DNA of 64,000 bases from SAR86 cluster bacterium (GTDB lineage: Bacteria; Pseudomonadota; Gammaproteobacteria; Magnimaribacterales; Magnimaribacteraceae), in contig JAQWNM010000017.1 in assembly GCA_029268615.1 (NCBI GenBank), positions 1 to 64,000 on the forward strand, written 5' to 3'. Within the stretch, counting starts at the first letter, position 1. Every line of letters starts with the position of its first letter. Under the pieces are notes generated by a model. That model ran no database searches, was not told the DNA's origin, and saw nothing but the letters and a program-made list of their open reading frames with translations. This document shows, piece after piece, positions 41,877 through 51,383 of this stretch. Both the position numbers and the translations under genes were made by a program.

Positions 41877-42835
41877 TGGAGAATAAAATGTCGTCAGAAC
41901 AAGCTTATTATGTTCCTGAGTCAAGTAAATTGCCATTTTTAATGGCTCTTACCATGCTTACTTTAATCATAGGAGCTTCAAATACTGTAAATAATATGGG
42001 TACAGATTCAAATGCCTATATTATTTTATTAGTAGGTTTTGGAATGATGTGGACCACTATGTTTGTCTGGTTTAGACAGACTATAAAAGAAAATCATGCG
42101 GGCTTGAATAACCCCATGCTTAATGAATCTTATGTATTTGGTATGGCATGGTTTATTTTTTCTGAAGTGATGTTCTTTTTTGCTTTCTTCTTTGCCTTAG
42201 CCTACATAAGAAACTTTTCTGTTCCTTGGCTGGGGGGTGAAGGAGAGAAGGCTATAACAAACATTCTCTGGTCTGGTTTTGAGGCACACTGGCCTTTAAT
42301 GATAACTCCAGAACAGGCTCTTGCTAACTCACAAGGTGGTGGAGATGTTATTTTTAAAGGACCTGACGAAGAAATGTCTGTAGTTACAGCTTATTCGCAT
42401 GGTGGACTAACAGGTGTACTTGGATGGATTCCTTTATGGAATACTGTTCTTCTATTGTCATCAAGCGTGACAGTGCATTTTGCTCACACTTGCTTAAAGA
42501 ATGATAATAGAAAAGGTTTTAATATTTGGTTAGGCTCTACTTTGATCTTAGGTTATTTATTTGTGGCTTTACAAGCAGTGGAATACTATGAGGCGTATAA
42601 TCATATGGGGCTAACTTTAAATTCTGGAATTTATGGGACAACTTTTTTTATGCTAACCGGATTCCATGGCTTTCATGTTTGTTTAGGCGCCATAATTTTA
42701 ACTGTTATGCTTCTTAGAAGCCTTAATGGTCACTTTACTACAGATAATCATTTTGGCTTTGAAGCGGGTTCTTGGTATTGGCACTTCGTAGACGTCGTTT
42801 GGGTTTGTCTTGTAGCTTTTGTTTATGTAATGTGA
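41876..42835 (+). CDS. coxC: Cytochrome c oxidase subunit III
   Basis: 319 residues, seven-helix protein with the conserved FGMAWFIFSEVMFFFAFF, HLxH-type region VTVHFAHTCL, and EAGSWYWHFVDVVWVCLVAFVYV end. The ATG at 41876 overlaps the ctaG stop (TAATG). A second ATG at 41888 has GGAG seven bases upstream and would start MSSEQAYYVPESS, the family's usual beginning; I consider it more likely. Confidence 0.96.
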   Translation: MENKMSSEQAYYVPESSKLPFLMALTMLTLIIGASNTVNNMGTDSNAYIILLVGFGMMWTTMFVWFRQTIKENHAGLNNPMLNESYVFGMAWFIFSEVMFFFAFFFALAYIRNFSVPWLGGEGEKAITNILWSGFEAHWPLMITPEQALANSQGGGDVIFKGPDEEMSVVTAYSHGGLTGVLGWIPLWNTVLLLSSSVTVHFAHTCLKNDNRKGFNIWLGSTLILGYLFVALQAVEYYEAYNHMGLTLNSGIYGTTFFMLTGFHGFHVCLGAIILTVMLLRSLNGHFTTDNHFGFEAGSWYWHFVDVVWVCLVAFVYVM

Positions 42836-43036
42836 CTATTGTGCATTCGGACCAATTTGCCCAGTTAAAAATCCAAAAACTAAGGTCGCGAATAAAACGA
42901 CCGCTATAGTCACTCTAATGCCCAGACTATAGGCGGCCCTTTTAGTAGTGCCTCTATCTTTGATAAGAAAAAAAGCGCCACTGAATAAGCTAATTAGCAT
43001 GGCTAGAATAAGGAAAATAATTAGAGCTTTGTACAT
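42836..43036 (-). CDS. Small two-helix membrane protein, DUF2909 family
   Basis: 66 residues from the ATG at 43036 (MYKALIIFLILAMLISLFSG), two membrane helices joined by KDRGTTKRAAYSLGIR. It lies on the opposite strand between coxC and surf1, ending immediately against the coxC stop. The same inverted small gene occurs at this position in pseudomonad cox loci, so the arrangement is conserved. Its function is unknown; a role in oxidase assembly is only suggested by context. Confidence 0.85.
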   Translation of the reverse strand: MYKALIIFLILAMLISLFSGAFFLIKDRGTTKRAAYSLGIRVTIAVVLFATLVFGFLTGQIGPNAQ

Positions 43037-43041
43037 ATTGA

Positions 43042-43803
43042 ATGATGCAACAGTATACATATATGGTTATTAAAAATCTTAATTTTTTAGGACATTTAAC
43101 TTTTAAGCCAGGCGGTCTCATGACAACCTTTTTTATGATTTTCTTCCCTATACTAATTTATTTGGGAATGTGGCAAATTGACAGAGGATTTGAAAAACAA
43201 GAAGTTTGGAAAACTTATGAAGAAAGGAAGGTAATGGTCCCTTTTGAAGAATTAGAATTTGAGAGAAAACCTTTGGAAGAGTTGTGGTACAGAACAATAA
43301 TTTTAAAAGGAAAATATAAGCTTAAATCCTATATTTTAGATAATAGAATTTATAGAAATAAAAAAGGGTATGAAATATTTACTTTATTTGAAACTGTTCA
43401 AGGTAAAAATATTTTAATAAATAGAGGATGGGCTGATGAAGACGCTTTAAGTAAAATTTACGAAGAAAAATTATCTACAAACCCTGTTATTATTCAGGGA
43501 ATAATAAGCCCTTTTAATAGATTTGGATTAAATTTAAAAGAAGAGCCTAAAACTGAAAGCTGGCCTAAAAAAGTTCAAGAGTTAACATTTGATCAGGCTT
43601 TTAATGATTTAAAAAAATATGGGTTGAATAATTCTATTGTTCAGCTTTCCGCAGCTTCAAATATGGCACTTGAACCAATCTGGAAGCCCTATCAATTTAA
43701 ATCAAGTAGGCATTTTGGTTATGCGCTTCAATGGTTTGGTCTAAGCCTTGTTTTGATCATATCTTTTATATATTTTGGAGTAAAAAAGAAATATGAAAAT
43801 TAG
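43042..43803 (+). CDS. SURF1 family cytochrome oxidase assembly protein
   Basis: 253 residues with membrane helices at both ends (GLMTTFFMIFFPILIYLGMWQ; FGYALQWFGLSLVLIISFIYFG) and the SURF1 motifs LGMWQIDRGFEK, YILDNRIYRNKKGYEIFTLFE and ILINRGW. It assists heme a insertion. The start may be 43042 or the ATG at 43063 (MVIKNLNFLG). Either way it is almost back-to-back with the DUF2909 gene, so both promoters must overlap or lie inside genes. Confidence 0.93.
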   Translation: MMQQYTYMVIKNLNFLGHLTFKPGGLMTTFFMIFFPILIYLGMWQIDRGFEKQEVWKTYEERKVMVPFEELEFERKPLEELWYRTIILKGKYKLKSYILDNRIYRNKKGYEIFTLFETVQGKNILINRGWADEDALSKIYEEKLSTNPVIIQGIISPFNRFGLNLKEEPKTESWPKKVQELTFDQAFNDLKKYGLNNSIVQLSAASNMALEPIWKPYQFKSSRHFGYALQWFGLSLVLIISFIYFGVKKKYEN

Positions 43804-44377
43804 TTTGCAAAATATTCAAAGGGTTAAAGCTATGACAATCTTCTTTCTCCCTATAGCTGTTCTTTTTATAAGTACTTATTTTTTTTATAGTGGTTTCTCA
43901 CCTGAGGGAAGGACAAATAATGGGATTCTTCTAGAGGAGCCTATTGATATAGGCTTATTAAATCTTAAAGCTCAAGAAGGCCCTTTGATTTCTAAAGTGC
44001 CAAAAAAATGGTTAGTTTTGCACATGCTTAATGAAGGTTGTAAAGAATCTTGTTGGAGCTCTTTGTATAAGGCAAGACAAGTAAATACTAGATTGTCTAA
44101 AGATAGAAATAGGCTTGCTAGATATTTAATTACAACTGAGAAAACAAAACTAAGTAAAAAAGATTTAGAAAAAATATCTTCTGAGTATCCAAAACTAATG
44201 ATAGCTTCCATGGCTTCATTGAACTTACCTGATATCGTAAAAGAATTAAATCAAGATGGAGTTTATATATTATTTGATCCTTTGGGGAACGGGCTGATGG
44301 TCTACACACCTGACTTGCCAGGTGGTGAATTACTAGAAGATCTAAAGAAATTATTAAAAAACTCTAAGATTGGATAA
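43793..44377 (+). CDS. Membrane-anchored thioredoxin-fold-like protein of the cox locus
   Basis: 194 residues: one N-terminal anchor helix (IFFLPIAVLFISTYFFYSGF), then a periplasmic domain. The strand WLVLHMLNEGCKESCWSSLYKARQ carries a C-x3-C pair placed as in Sco proteins, and GVYILFDPLGNGLMVYTP resembles the last strands of a thioredoxin fold, but the Sco copper histidine is absent. It overlaps surf1 by 11 bases and precedes ctaA, the position of an uncharacterised conserved gene in pseudomonad cox clusters. A thiol role in CuA assembly is plausible but unproven. Confidence 0.75.
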   Translation: MKISLQNIQRVKAMTIFFLPIAVLFISTYFFYSGFSPEGRTNNGILLEEPIDIGLLNLKAQEGPLISKVPKKWLVLHMLNEGCKESCWSSLYKARQVNTRLSKDRNRLARYLITTEKTKLSKKDLEKISSEYPKLMIASMASLNLPDIVKELNQDGVYILFDPLGNGLMVYTPDLPGGELLEDLKKLLKNSKIG

Positions 44378-44382
44378 TTAAA

Positions 44383-45357
44383 TTGTTTACAAAAGCTTTA
44401 ACATTATTTTCAGGCGTATTTGCTTTTATGGTTGTGGCTTTGGGTGCGTGGACTAGATTAGCTGATGCAGGTTTAGGATGTCCTGACTGGCCAGGGTGTT
44501 ATGGGTTTATAACCATTCCTATAAATCAAGAAGATATATCTTTGGCTAATGAAAGATTTCCTGACAGTCCCTATGAATTAGCAAAAGCTATACCAGAAGT
44601 AATTCATAGATACTTTGCTGCTTTTTTAGGACTTTTCATTATAGGAATATATCTATCTATTATAAAAAAACATGATTTCCCCAAACACATTAGGACCCTT
44701 TCAGGGTTTCTAGTGCTTTGGGTTTGTATGCAAGGACTTTTTGGATATTTAACAGTTAGTCTTAAATTGTGGCCCCAAGTAGTGACCAGCCATCTTTTAG
44801 CTGGCTTTGTTGCAACAGTAATATTGTGGGTTTTATTTTTTAAAATAAAAGACTTTTATGGTCAAGCTCGGAAAAAATGGAATTTATCTAATTCGATTCT
44901 AAAATTAATTTCTATAGGAATCTTCTTGGTCACTTTTCAGATTTTTTTAGGGGCTTGGACAAGCACAAACTACGCAGCTCTATCCTGTCCAGATTTTCCT
45001 ACTTGCCAAGGAGTATTTTGGCCTGAAGCTGACTTTAAAAAGGGATTTAATTTATTTCAAGTTTTTGGTCCGAACTTCTTAGGAGGCTTGCTTGATCATG
45101 AATCAAGAGTTGCTATTCATTTAGCGCATAGATATGGAGCTATTGTTATTACCCTATATCTTTCCGGACTGGCTTGGGTATTCTTCTCCAATGGCTACCT
45201 TTTGTTGAGTCTAGGCCTTCTGCTAGCATTGATATTTCAATTGGTCTTGGGCATTTCTAATGTTCTATTTAGCTTACCTTTATTGGTAGCTGTAGGGCAT
45301 AATCTAGGTGGCCTTTTTCTTATAAATTATCTATCTGTGTTAAGGTTTAGGGAATAG
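44383..45357 (+). CDS. ctaA: Heme a synthase
   Basis: 324 residues, eight membrane helices. Paired cysteines GLGCPDWPGC and ALSCPDFPTC in the two loops and the heme-ligand histidines in EVIHRYFAAF, TSHLLAGF, HLAHRYGA and VGHNLGG show the Cox15/CtaA type. It converts heme o to heme a. The start is TTG at 44383; the next ATG would remove the first helix. Confidence 0.95.
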   Translation: MFTKALTLFSGVFAFMVVALGAWTRLADAGLGCPDWPGCYGFITIPINQEDISLANERFPDSPYELAKAIPEVIHRYFAAFLGLFIIGIYLSIIKKHDFPKHIRTLSGFLVLWVCMQGLFGYLTVSLKLWPQVVTSHLLAGFVATVILWVLFFKIKDFYGQARKKWNLSNSILKLISIGIFLVTFQIFLGAWTSTNYAALSCPDFPTCQGVFWPEADFKKGFNLFQVFGPNFLGGLLDHESRVAIHLAHRYGAIVITLYLSGLAWVFFSNGYLLLSLGLLLALIFQLVLGISNVLFSLPLLVAVGHNLGGLFLINYLSVLRFRE

Positions 45358-45359
45358 AA

Positions 45360-46244
45360 ATGAGTGTAATTTCAAATAATGCTGCTATCTGGAGATCTTA
45401 TCTAGAGCTTACTAAGCCAGGAGTTCAGGCCCTACTTTTTGTGTCTTGCATCACCGGTATGCTGATTGCAGATAATTTTCTATTAAAACTTAGCACTTTG
45501 ATTTTTGGGCTTTTAGGAATTAGTTTAATAGCAGCCTCGGCTGCAGTTATTAACCATATTCATGATGTTTTAATAGACGCCAAAATGCTACGCACGTCTG
45601 AAAGGCCTATAGTAAAAGGAGAAATTTCTCAATCATCGGCTATTTATTTTTCTATTATTTTATATGCTTTGGGAACTTTCTTGCTTGTTTATTATATAAA
45701 TCTTTTAACTTGGGCTTTGACTTCATTAACATTCATATTTTATGCTTTTATTTATACAAGATATTTAAAATTTTTGACTAGTCAGAATATAGTCATTGGA
45801 GGTATAGCAGGCGCGATGCCTCCATTACTGGGCTGGACAGCAGTAACTGGAGAGCTAGATCAAGAAGCTTGGTTACTTGTACTCATTATTTTTGCTTGGA
45901 CACCTCCTCATTTTTGGGCTCTAGCAATAAACAGGGTAGATGAATATAAGGAAGCTGGAATACCTATGTTGCCAGTTCAAAGAGGTATAAAATTTACTAA
46001 ACAACATATAGTTTTATACACACTGCTTCTCATTGTCTCAACACTACTTCCTTTCAGTATAGGCATGTTTGGAATTTTTTATCTCATTAGTGCATTAATA
46101 ATGGGAGTATTATTTTTATACCATTCCTTAAAGCTCTATTTTGATAATTCTAACGAACACGCCATGAAGACATTTGGGTTTTCTATCATATATTTAGCCC
46201 TACTTTTTATTGTAATGCTCATAGATAGGGTGCTCTTAATATGA
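45360..46244 (+). CDS. ctaB: Protoheme IX farnesyltransferase (heme o synthase)
   Basis: 294 residues, UbiA-type membrane prenyltransferase with the aspartate-rich NHIHDVLIDAKMLRTSERP, GGIAGAMPPLLGW and WTPPHFWALAINRVDEYKEAGIPMLPV motifs. It makes heme o for CtaA. It overlaps the sco gene by 4 bases (ATGA). Confidence 0.96.
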   Translation: MSVISNNAAIWRSYLELTKPGVQALLFVSCITGMLIADNFLLKLSTLIFGLLGISLIAASAAVINHIHDVLIDAKMLRTSERPIVKGEISQSSAIYFSIILYALGTFLLVYYINLLTWALTSLTFIFYAFIYTRYLKFLTSQNIVIGGIAGAMPPLLGWTAVTGELDQEAWLLVLIIFAWTPPHFWALAINRVDEYKEAGIPMLPVQRGIKFTKQHIVLYTLLLIVSTLLPFSIGMFGIFYLISALIMGVLFLYHSLKLYFDNSNEHAMKTFGFSIIYLALLFIVMLIDRVLLI

Positions 46245-46873
46245 GAAAGAGTTTTATGTGGACCATATTTAGCTGTATAGGCATTATGGCCCTCATCTTG
46301 GGCTTGTTTGTTAACAGGATGACCATTGACAAGGAGTTAAGCATAGAGGACTTTAAAGATTTAGGTCTATATTTAATTTCTCCTAATAGAGAGTTAGAAG
46401 GGTTTATCTTGGTAGATTCGAATGAAAGCACATTTCTTCCTGATCAGTTTCTGGGCCAATGGAATATTCTTTTCTTTGGGTTTACTTTTTGCCCAGATAT
46501 TTGCCCAATAACTATGAAAATGTTGTCTGGGATTGAGGAGGATCTTATAGGAGGCCATGAAGGAAAATTTAAAATTTTTATGATTTCAGTAGACCCTAAA
46601 AGAGATTCGCCGAACAAACTTAAAGAGTATTTAGCTAATTTTAGTAAAAATATTACTGGATTGACTGGTGATTTAGATCAAATATATACTCTGGCTACTC
46701 AAGTTAATGCCCCTTTCATGCCAGTAGCCGATACAGCAGATCCTTTTTATACTGTTGATCATTCAGGGAGTATCGTAATAATAAGTCCTAATGCAGGTTA
46801 TGCAGGGTTTTTTAGGTCGCCGCATAATAAAGATAATATTACGACAGCCATGAGAGCTATTTTCAAGCAGTAA
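46241..46873 (+). CDS. SCO1/SenC copper chaperone
   Basis: 210 residues: N-terminal anchor helix and a thioredoxin fold with the copper motif FTFCPDICPITM (C-x3-C) and the distal histidine in YTVDHSGSIVIISP. It delivers copper to the CuA site of subunit II. It is the last gene of the oxidase locus and convergent with typA. Confidence 0.95.
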   Translation: MRKSFMWTIFSCIGIMALILGLFVNRMTIDKELSIEDFKDLGLYLISPNRELEGFILVDSNESTFLPDQFLGQWNILFFGFTFCPDICPITMKMLSGIEEDLIGGHEGKFKIFMISVDPKRDSPNKLKEYLANFSKNITGLTGDLDQIYTLATQVNAPFMPVADTADPFYTVDHSGSIVIISPNAGYAGFFRSPHNKDNITTAMRAIFKQ

Positions 46874-46885
46874 GAAACGGTGTAG

Positions 46886-48664
46886 CTAAGATTTTTTTCT
46901 TAGTCTGATAGACTTAGGGGTCACTTCCACAAGCTCATCTTCTTCTACAAATTCGAGAGCTTGTTCTAATGTGTGGACTATGTGTGGAGTCAGTATAAGG
47001 TTCTCATCAGTACCAGAAGCTCTGACATTAGTTAATTGTTTTGCTTTTGTTGGGTTAACAGGTAGATCATTATTTCTTGAGTGAAGTCCTACTATTTGGC
47101 CTATGTATATATCTAGCCCATGCCCGACAAACATTTTCCCGCGTTCTTGGAGATTGAACAAAGAATAAGCTAAGGTTTTTCCTGATGCCATAGAGACAAG
47201 TACCCCGTTTTGCCTTTTAGAAATCTCGCCCTGTTTTATTGGTCCATAGTGATCAAAGATGCTTGTCATGACACCTGTTCCACTTGTTAATGTTAGGAAA
47301 TGAGATCTGAAACCGATCATTCCTCTAGAGGGGGCTATAAACTCAAGTTTTGTTCTTCCTTTGCCGTCAGGTTCCATATTTCTTAAGTCAGCTTTACGTT
47401 GTCCCATTTCTTCCATAATAGGGCCTTGATGCTTTTCTTCTATATCTATCACTATCTCTTCAAAGGGTTCATGGGCTTGTCCATTTATCTCCTTTTGTAT
47501 GACTTCAGGTTTTGAGACTCCTAATTCATAATTTTCTCTTCGCATGTTTTCTATCAACACTGATAGATGAAGTTCGCCTCTTCCTGAAACTATAAATTTG
47601 TCTGGGCTATCACCTTTTTCAACTCTTAAAGCAACATTATGTTTTAGTTCTGTTTCTAACCTCTCTTTCAGGTTTCTAGATGAAATATATTTACCTTCTC
47701 TGCCTGCAAAAGGAGAATCATTGACTTGAAAAGTCATACTTACGGTGGGTTCATCTACATTTAGAGGAGGAAGAGGTTCTACCATTTCAGGATCACAAAT
47801 GGTATCAGATATATTTAATTTATCTATTCCCGTAATGCAGACAATGTCGCCAGCTTGTGCTTCTGCCACTTCAACCCTGTCAAGTCCGTTATAACCCATT
47901 ACTTGAAGTACTTTAGCTCTTTTCTGAATTCCATCAGAACCAGCGACCACGATCTGTTCATTAGGTTTAAGTTTTCCTCTTGTTATTCTTCCAATGCCTA
48001 TAACTCCTACATAACTGCTGTAGTCTAAAGCGCTTATTTGCATTTGAAGAGAGCCTTCAGCATTTACTCTAGGATGATTTACTTCTTTTACGATCAATTC
48101 TAATAAGGGTGTCATATCTTCAGCCAATTTATTTTCATCTAGTCCAGAAACACCATTTAATGCCGAGGTATAGATAACTGGGAAGTCCAGCTGACTATCA
48201 TTACCTCCTAATCTATCAAAAAGATCAAATACTTGATCTAAGACCCAATCAGGTCTTGCTCCAGGCCTGTCAATTTTATTGATTACCAGTATAGGATTAA
48301 GGCCTTGATCAAACGCTTTTTGAGTTACAAACCTTGTTTGTGGCATTGGCCCATCTACAGCATCTACTAATAAAAGAACAGAATCTACCATTGAAAGAAC
48401 TCTTTCTACTTCTCCTCCAAAATCAGCATGCCCAGGAGTATCTACAATATTTATTCTATGATTTTTCCAACTTATAGAAGTATTCTTTGCAAGAATAGTT
48501 ATTCCTCTTTCCTTTTCCTGGTCATCAGAGTCCATAATCCTTTCTGTAGACATATTTTTTCTATTAAGAGTGCCTGTTTGTTGAAGTAACTTGTCAACAA
48601 GAGTTGTTTTTCCGTGATCTACATGGGCAATAATTGCAATGTTACGTAAATTGTCGATAGACAT
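46886..48664 (-). CDS. typA: Ribosome-associated GTPase TypA/BipA
   Basis: 592 residues. GTPase domain ([49 protein letters not shown]), then elongation-factor-like beta and alpha/beta domains and the TypA-specific C-terminus ([28 protein letters not shown] region). It is involved in ribosome assembly and stress adaptation. Confidence 0.97.
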   Translation of the reverse strand: MSIDNLRNIAIIAHVDHGKTTLVDKLLQQTGTLNRKNMSTERIMDSDDQEKERGITILAKNTSISWKNHRINIVDTPGHADFGGEVERVLSMVDSVLLLVDAVDGPMPQTRFVTQKAFDQGLNPILVINKIDRPGARPDWVLDQVFDLFDRLGGNDSQLDFPVIYTSALNGVSGLDENKLAEDMTPLLELIVKEVNHPRVNAEGSLQMQISALDYSSYVGVIGIGRITRGKLKPNEQIVVAGSDGIQKRAKVLQVMGYNGLDRVEVAEAQAGDIVCITGIDKLNISDTICDPEMVEPLPPLNVDEPTVSMTFQVNDSPFAGREGKYISSRNLKERLETELKHNVALRVEKGDSPDKFIVSGRGELHLSVLIENMRRENYELGVSKPEVIQKEINGQAHEPFEEIVIDIEEKHQGPIMEEMGQRKADLRNMEPDGKGRTKLEFIAPSRGMIGFRSHFLTLTSGTGVMTSIFDHYGPIKQGEISKRQNGVLVSMASGKTLAYSLFNLQERGKMFVGHGLDIYIGQIVGLHSRNNDLPVNPTKAKQLTNVRASGTDENLILTPHIVHTLEQALEFVEEDELVEVTPKSIRLRKKS

Positions 48665-48759
48665 TTGATTTCCTTAAAAAGGGCGAGATTATACGAGAAT
48701 TATTGAGAAGTTCTATTTATCTTTTAAGAAATTTAATTTTTTGAAGAGAATAAAGGTAT

Positions 48760-49755
48760 TTATTCCATTGAGACTACAACCTTACCTAGAACTTTTCTAT
48801 CTTGAAGTAATTTAATGGCTTTCGCAGTATCTTCAATCTTAAACGTTTCACTTATGAAAGGTTTGATTTTACCTTGGGCATGAAGTAGAAATAGATCCTG
48901 GAAGTTCTGAGCATTTAATTCTGATTCTACTCCAGTAAAGTGTCCCCAAAAAACACCAACGATTTGACAACCTTTAAGTAGCGCAAGATTAAGAGGAATT
49001 TTTGGAATATTTGAAGTAAATCCTATAACTAGATATCGTCCTTTCCAATTAATTGCTCTTAATGATGGTTCAGCATAGTCTCCCCCAACAACATCATAAA
49101 CAACATCTACACCACCTCCTGAAATATTTTTTATTTCTTCAGAAAATAATTTTTGTTCTTCTCGGCTCATATCATGACTAGGGTAAAGCAGAACCTCATC
49201 TGCACCTTCCCTTTTACAAAGGTCTAACTTTTCTTGGGACGAAGCCGCTGCTATAACCCTTGCACCTAGCGCCTTGCCAAGATGAATAGCAGTCATGCCT
49301 ATGCCTCCCCCTGCGCCAAGTACTAACAAAGATTCGCCGGATTGAATATTAGCCCTTTGCTTTAATGCGTGGTAAGTGGTTCCATAATTCAGAGGAAATA
49401 TAGCTCCTGTTTGAAAGTCCATTGATTCAGGAAGGGGCATTAGTTGGTTTTCAGAGTAGACAGCTTTCTCTGCTAAACCTGCAAATCCCGTAGTCCCTAT
49501 GATCCTATCACCTACTTTCCACTTAGTTACACCTTCTCCAATCGAGCTTACAATTCCAGCAATTTCGCCACCTGGAACAAAAGGAAAAGGAGGTTTGAAC
49601 TGGTAAAGACCTTGAACTATTAAAACATCAGGGAATGCCACGCCAGCTGCTTTTACATCAACAACAACTTGTCCTTGCCCAGCCGTAGGGTCTTCTATTT
49701 CTTCTACATTATGAGATTCTATTGGTCCAAACTCTCTACATATATATGCTTTCAT
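48760..49755 (-). CDS. Zinc-free medium-chain dehydrogenase/reductase, quinone oxidoreductase type
   Basis: 331 residues. GroES-like N-terminus (MKAYICREFGP, GVAFPDVLIVQGLYQFKPPFPFVPGGEIAG) and NADP-binding LGAGGGIGMTAIHLGKALGARVI. The structural zinc cysteines are missing, as in quinone oxidoreductases. The exact substrate is open; an acyl-CoA or enone reductase is possible. Confidence 0.87.
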   Translation of the reverse strand: MKAYICREFGPIESHNVEEIEDPTAGQGQVVVDVKAAGVAFPDVLIVQGLYQFKPPFPFVPGGEIAGIVSSIGEGVTKWKVGDRIIGTTGFAGLAEKAVYSENQLMPLPESMDFQTGAIFPLNYGTTYHALKQRANIQSGESLLVLGAGGGIGMTAIHLGKALGARVIAAASSQEKLDLCKREGADEVLLYPSHDMSREEQKLFSEEIKNISGGGVDVVYDVVGGDYAEPSLRAINWKGRYLVIGFTSNIPKIPLNLALLKGCQIVGVFWGHFTGVESELNAQNFQDLFLLHAQGKIKPFISETFKIEDTAKAIKLLQDRKVLGKVVVSME

Positions 49756-49806
49756 AATTTCACTTCCATAATCTTAATAAATACATTACTTATTCTTTTA
49801 TTCAGG

Positions 49807-51369
49807 TCAAGAGGTCTGGCTTAAAAAATCTTTAAGGAATTCTTCAAATGGCTCTTCGTCTTTTTTTTCTAACTGCTCTTGCTCTGTGAGAGAAAAGATT
49901 GCAGCTTCTCTCAATTTTACTTCATTTTTAATTTCAACGTCATTAAAATAATTTTTATGTTTTCTTGACATTTTCATTCCAAATTCACTAAATGAATCTT
50001 CATTTTCTTTTACAGCGAGGATACTTTTAGCGCTAGGAGAAGTTTCTGGGTTTAATATTTTATTTTTTTGGAAATCTAGACTTATTTTCCAATAGTTTTC
50101 CCCCAATTGGAATAATGGCTTCTCCACTAATTCAACTATTTCACTTAATTCTTCAAGTACTTCCAGGGCCTGGGCTTTGGCCCTTACTTTTTTTCCTCTA
50201 TGCGTTATCTCCAGTTCTGAACTTCTTCCCATATTTATAATATTTTTATGATTATTGAGAATAATTTTATTTTCTTCTTTATCAATAGGAGGGCTATCTT
50301 TAACCAAACAGTAAACCAAAAGTAAATCTAAGAAATCTATTTGTTTTCTTTCAATGCCCAGGGGTTCAAAAGGGTCTACATCTATACATCTCAGCTCAAG
50401 ATATTCAATACCTTTATTCTCTAAAATATTTACAGGTCTTTCACCGGAAGGGCAGATTCTTTTTGGTCTAATGGTGCTGTAATATTCATTCTCGATTTGG
50501 ATTATTGAGGTATTTAATTGAACTCTTTTATCTTCTTTAAACTCACCTATTTTCTGATAATCAGGATAAGGTTCCTTCAAGGCTCTCCTTAATTCAGAGC
50601 AATATTCTTTAAGAGAATTTATAGAAATACTTAAGTTGTCTTGAGCGGCACTAATATAACCAAGATCTCCCATTCTTAAAGATGTAGCTTCTGGTTTATA
50701 TAGACCATCTTGTGAAAATTCTTTAAAACCAGATTTATTTTTGCCAACAAAAGATTCGCTTGCACTAGGCGAAGCTCCGAATAATATAAAATATAGCCAG
50801 CTATACCTTCTAAAATTCCTAGCTATTCCTAAATAAGAATCATTTTTTAAAGATTGAATATTATTGAAGTCCTCTTTAAGGCCAAGTATTCTTCTAAAAA
50901 AATTATCAGAGAATGAGAAGTTATAATGAATTCCAGATATCGCTTGCATCATACTGCCATACCTTTGTGCCAACCCTCTTCTGTATATAGTTTTTAGCTT
51001 GCCAGCATTAGAAGATCCATATTTACCAATAGATATATCATTAACTGAATTAATTTGACATGGCATACTCAAGGACCAGAGCAATTCTTCATCTAAATTT
51101 TTATATACAAAAGCATGTATATCAGAAAGAAAATTCAGACACTCTTGAGGTTCATGAAAAGTAGGTGTTATGAACTCTAAAAGAGATTCCGAAAAATCAG
51201 TTGTAATATAAGGGTTAGTTAAAGCCGAACCTAAAGATGGATTATGTAATTTTTTTGAAATATTACCATTAATATCCACTCTGAGGCTTTCCTTTTCCAA
51301 TCCCCTATTTGAAAGTCTTAATTCATTTAACGCCCCAGAACTTTCTAGTTCTGAAAGAGGTATATTCAT
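49807..51369 (-). CDS. gshA: Glutamate-cysteine ligase (gammaproteobacterial type)
   Basis: 520 residues matching the E. coli family: GLEKESLRVD, the TTDFSESLLEFITP stretch, LYFILFGASPSASESF, TSLRMGDLGY and YLELRCIDVDPFEPLGI. It catalyses the first step of glutathione synthesis. gshB is not in this window. It is 14 bases downstream of pckA in the same direction. Confidence 0.95.
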   Translation of the reverse strand: MNIPLSELESSGALNELRLSNRGLEKESLRVDINGNISKKLHNPSLGSALTNPYITTDFSESLLEFITPTFHEPQECLNFLSDIHAFVYKNLDEELLWSLSMPCQINSVNDISIGKYGSSNAGKLKTIYRRGLAQRYGSMMQAISGIHYNFSFSDNFFRRILGLKEDFNNIQSLKNDSYLGIARNFRRYSWLYFILFGASPSASESFVGKNKSGFKEFSQDGLYKPEATSLRMGDLGYISAAQDNLSISINSLKEYCSELRRALKEPYPDYQKIGEFKEDKRVQLNTSIIQIENEYYSTIRPKRICPSGERPVNILENKGIEYLELRCIDVDPFEPLGIERKQIDFLDLLLVYCLVKDSPPIDKEENKIILNNHKNIINMGRSSELEITHRGKKVRAKAQALEVLEELSEIVELVEKPLFQLGENYWKISLDFQKNKILNPETSPSAKSILAVKENEDSFSEFGMKMSRKHKNYFNDVEIKNEVKLREAAIFSLTEQEQLEKKDEEPFEEFLKDFLSQTS

Positions 51370-51383
51370 TTTAAGGTTTTAGT

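Noticed and set aside
46880-46910. Hairpin CTAAGA-T(6)-TCTTAG between sco and typA as a terminator
   Set aside because: The loop consists of the T-run itself and part lies in the typA coding end; it is too weak to call.
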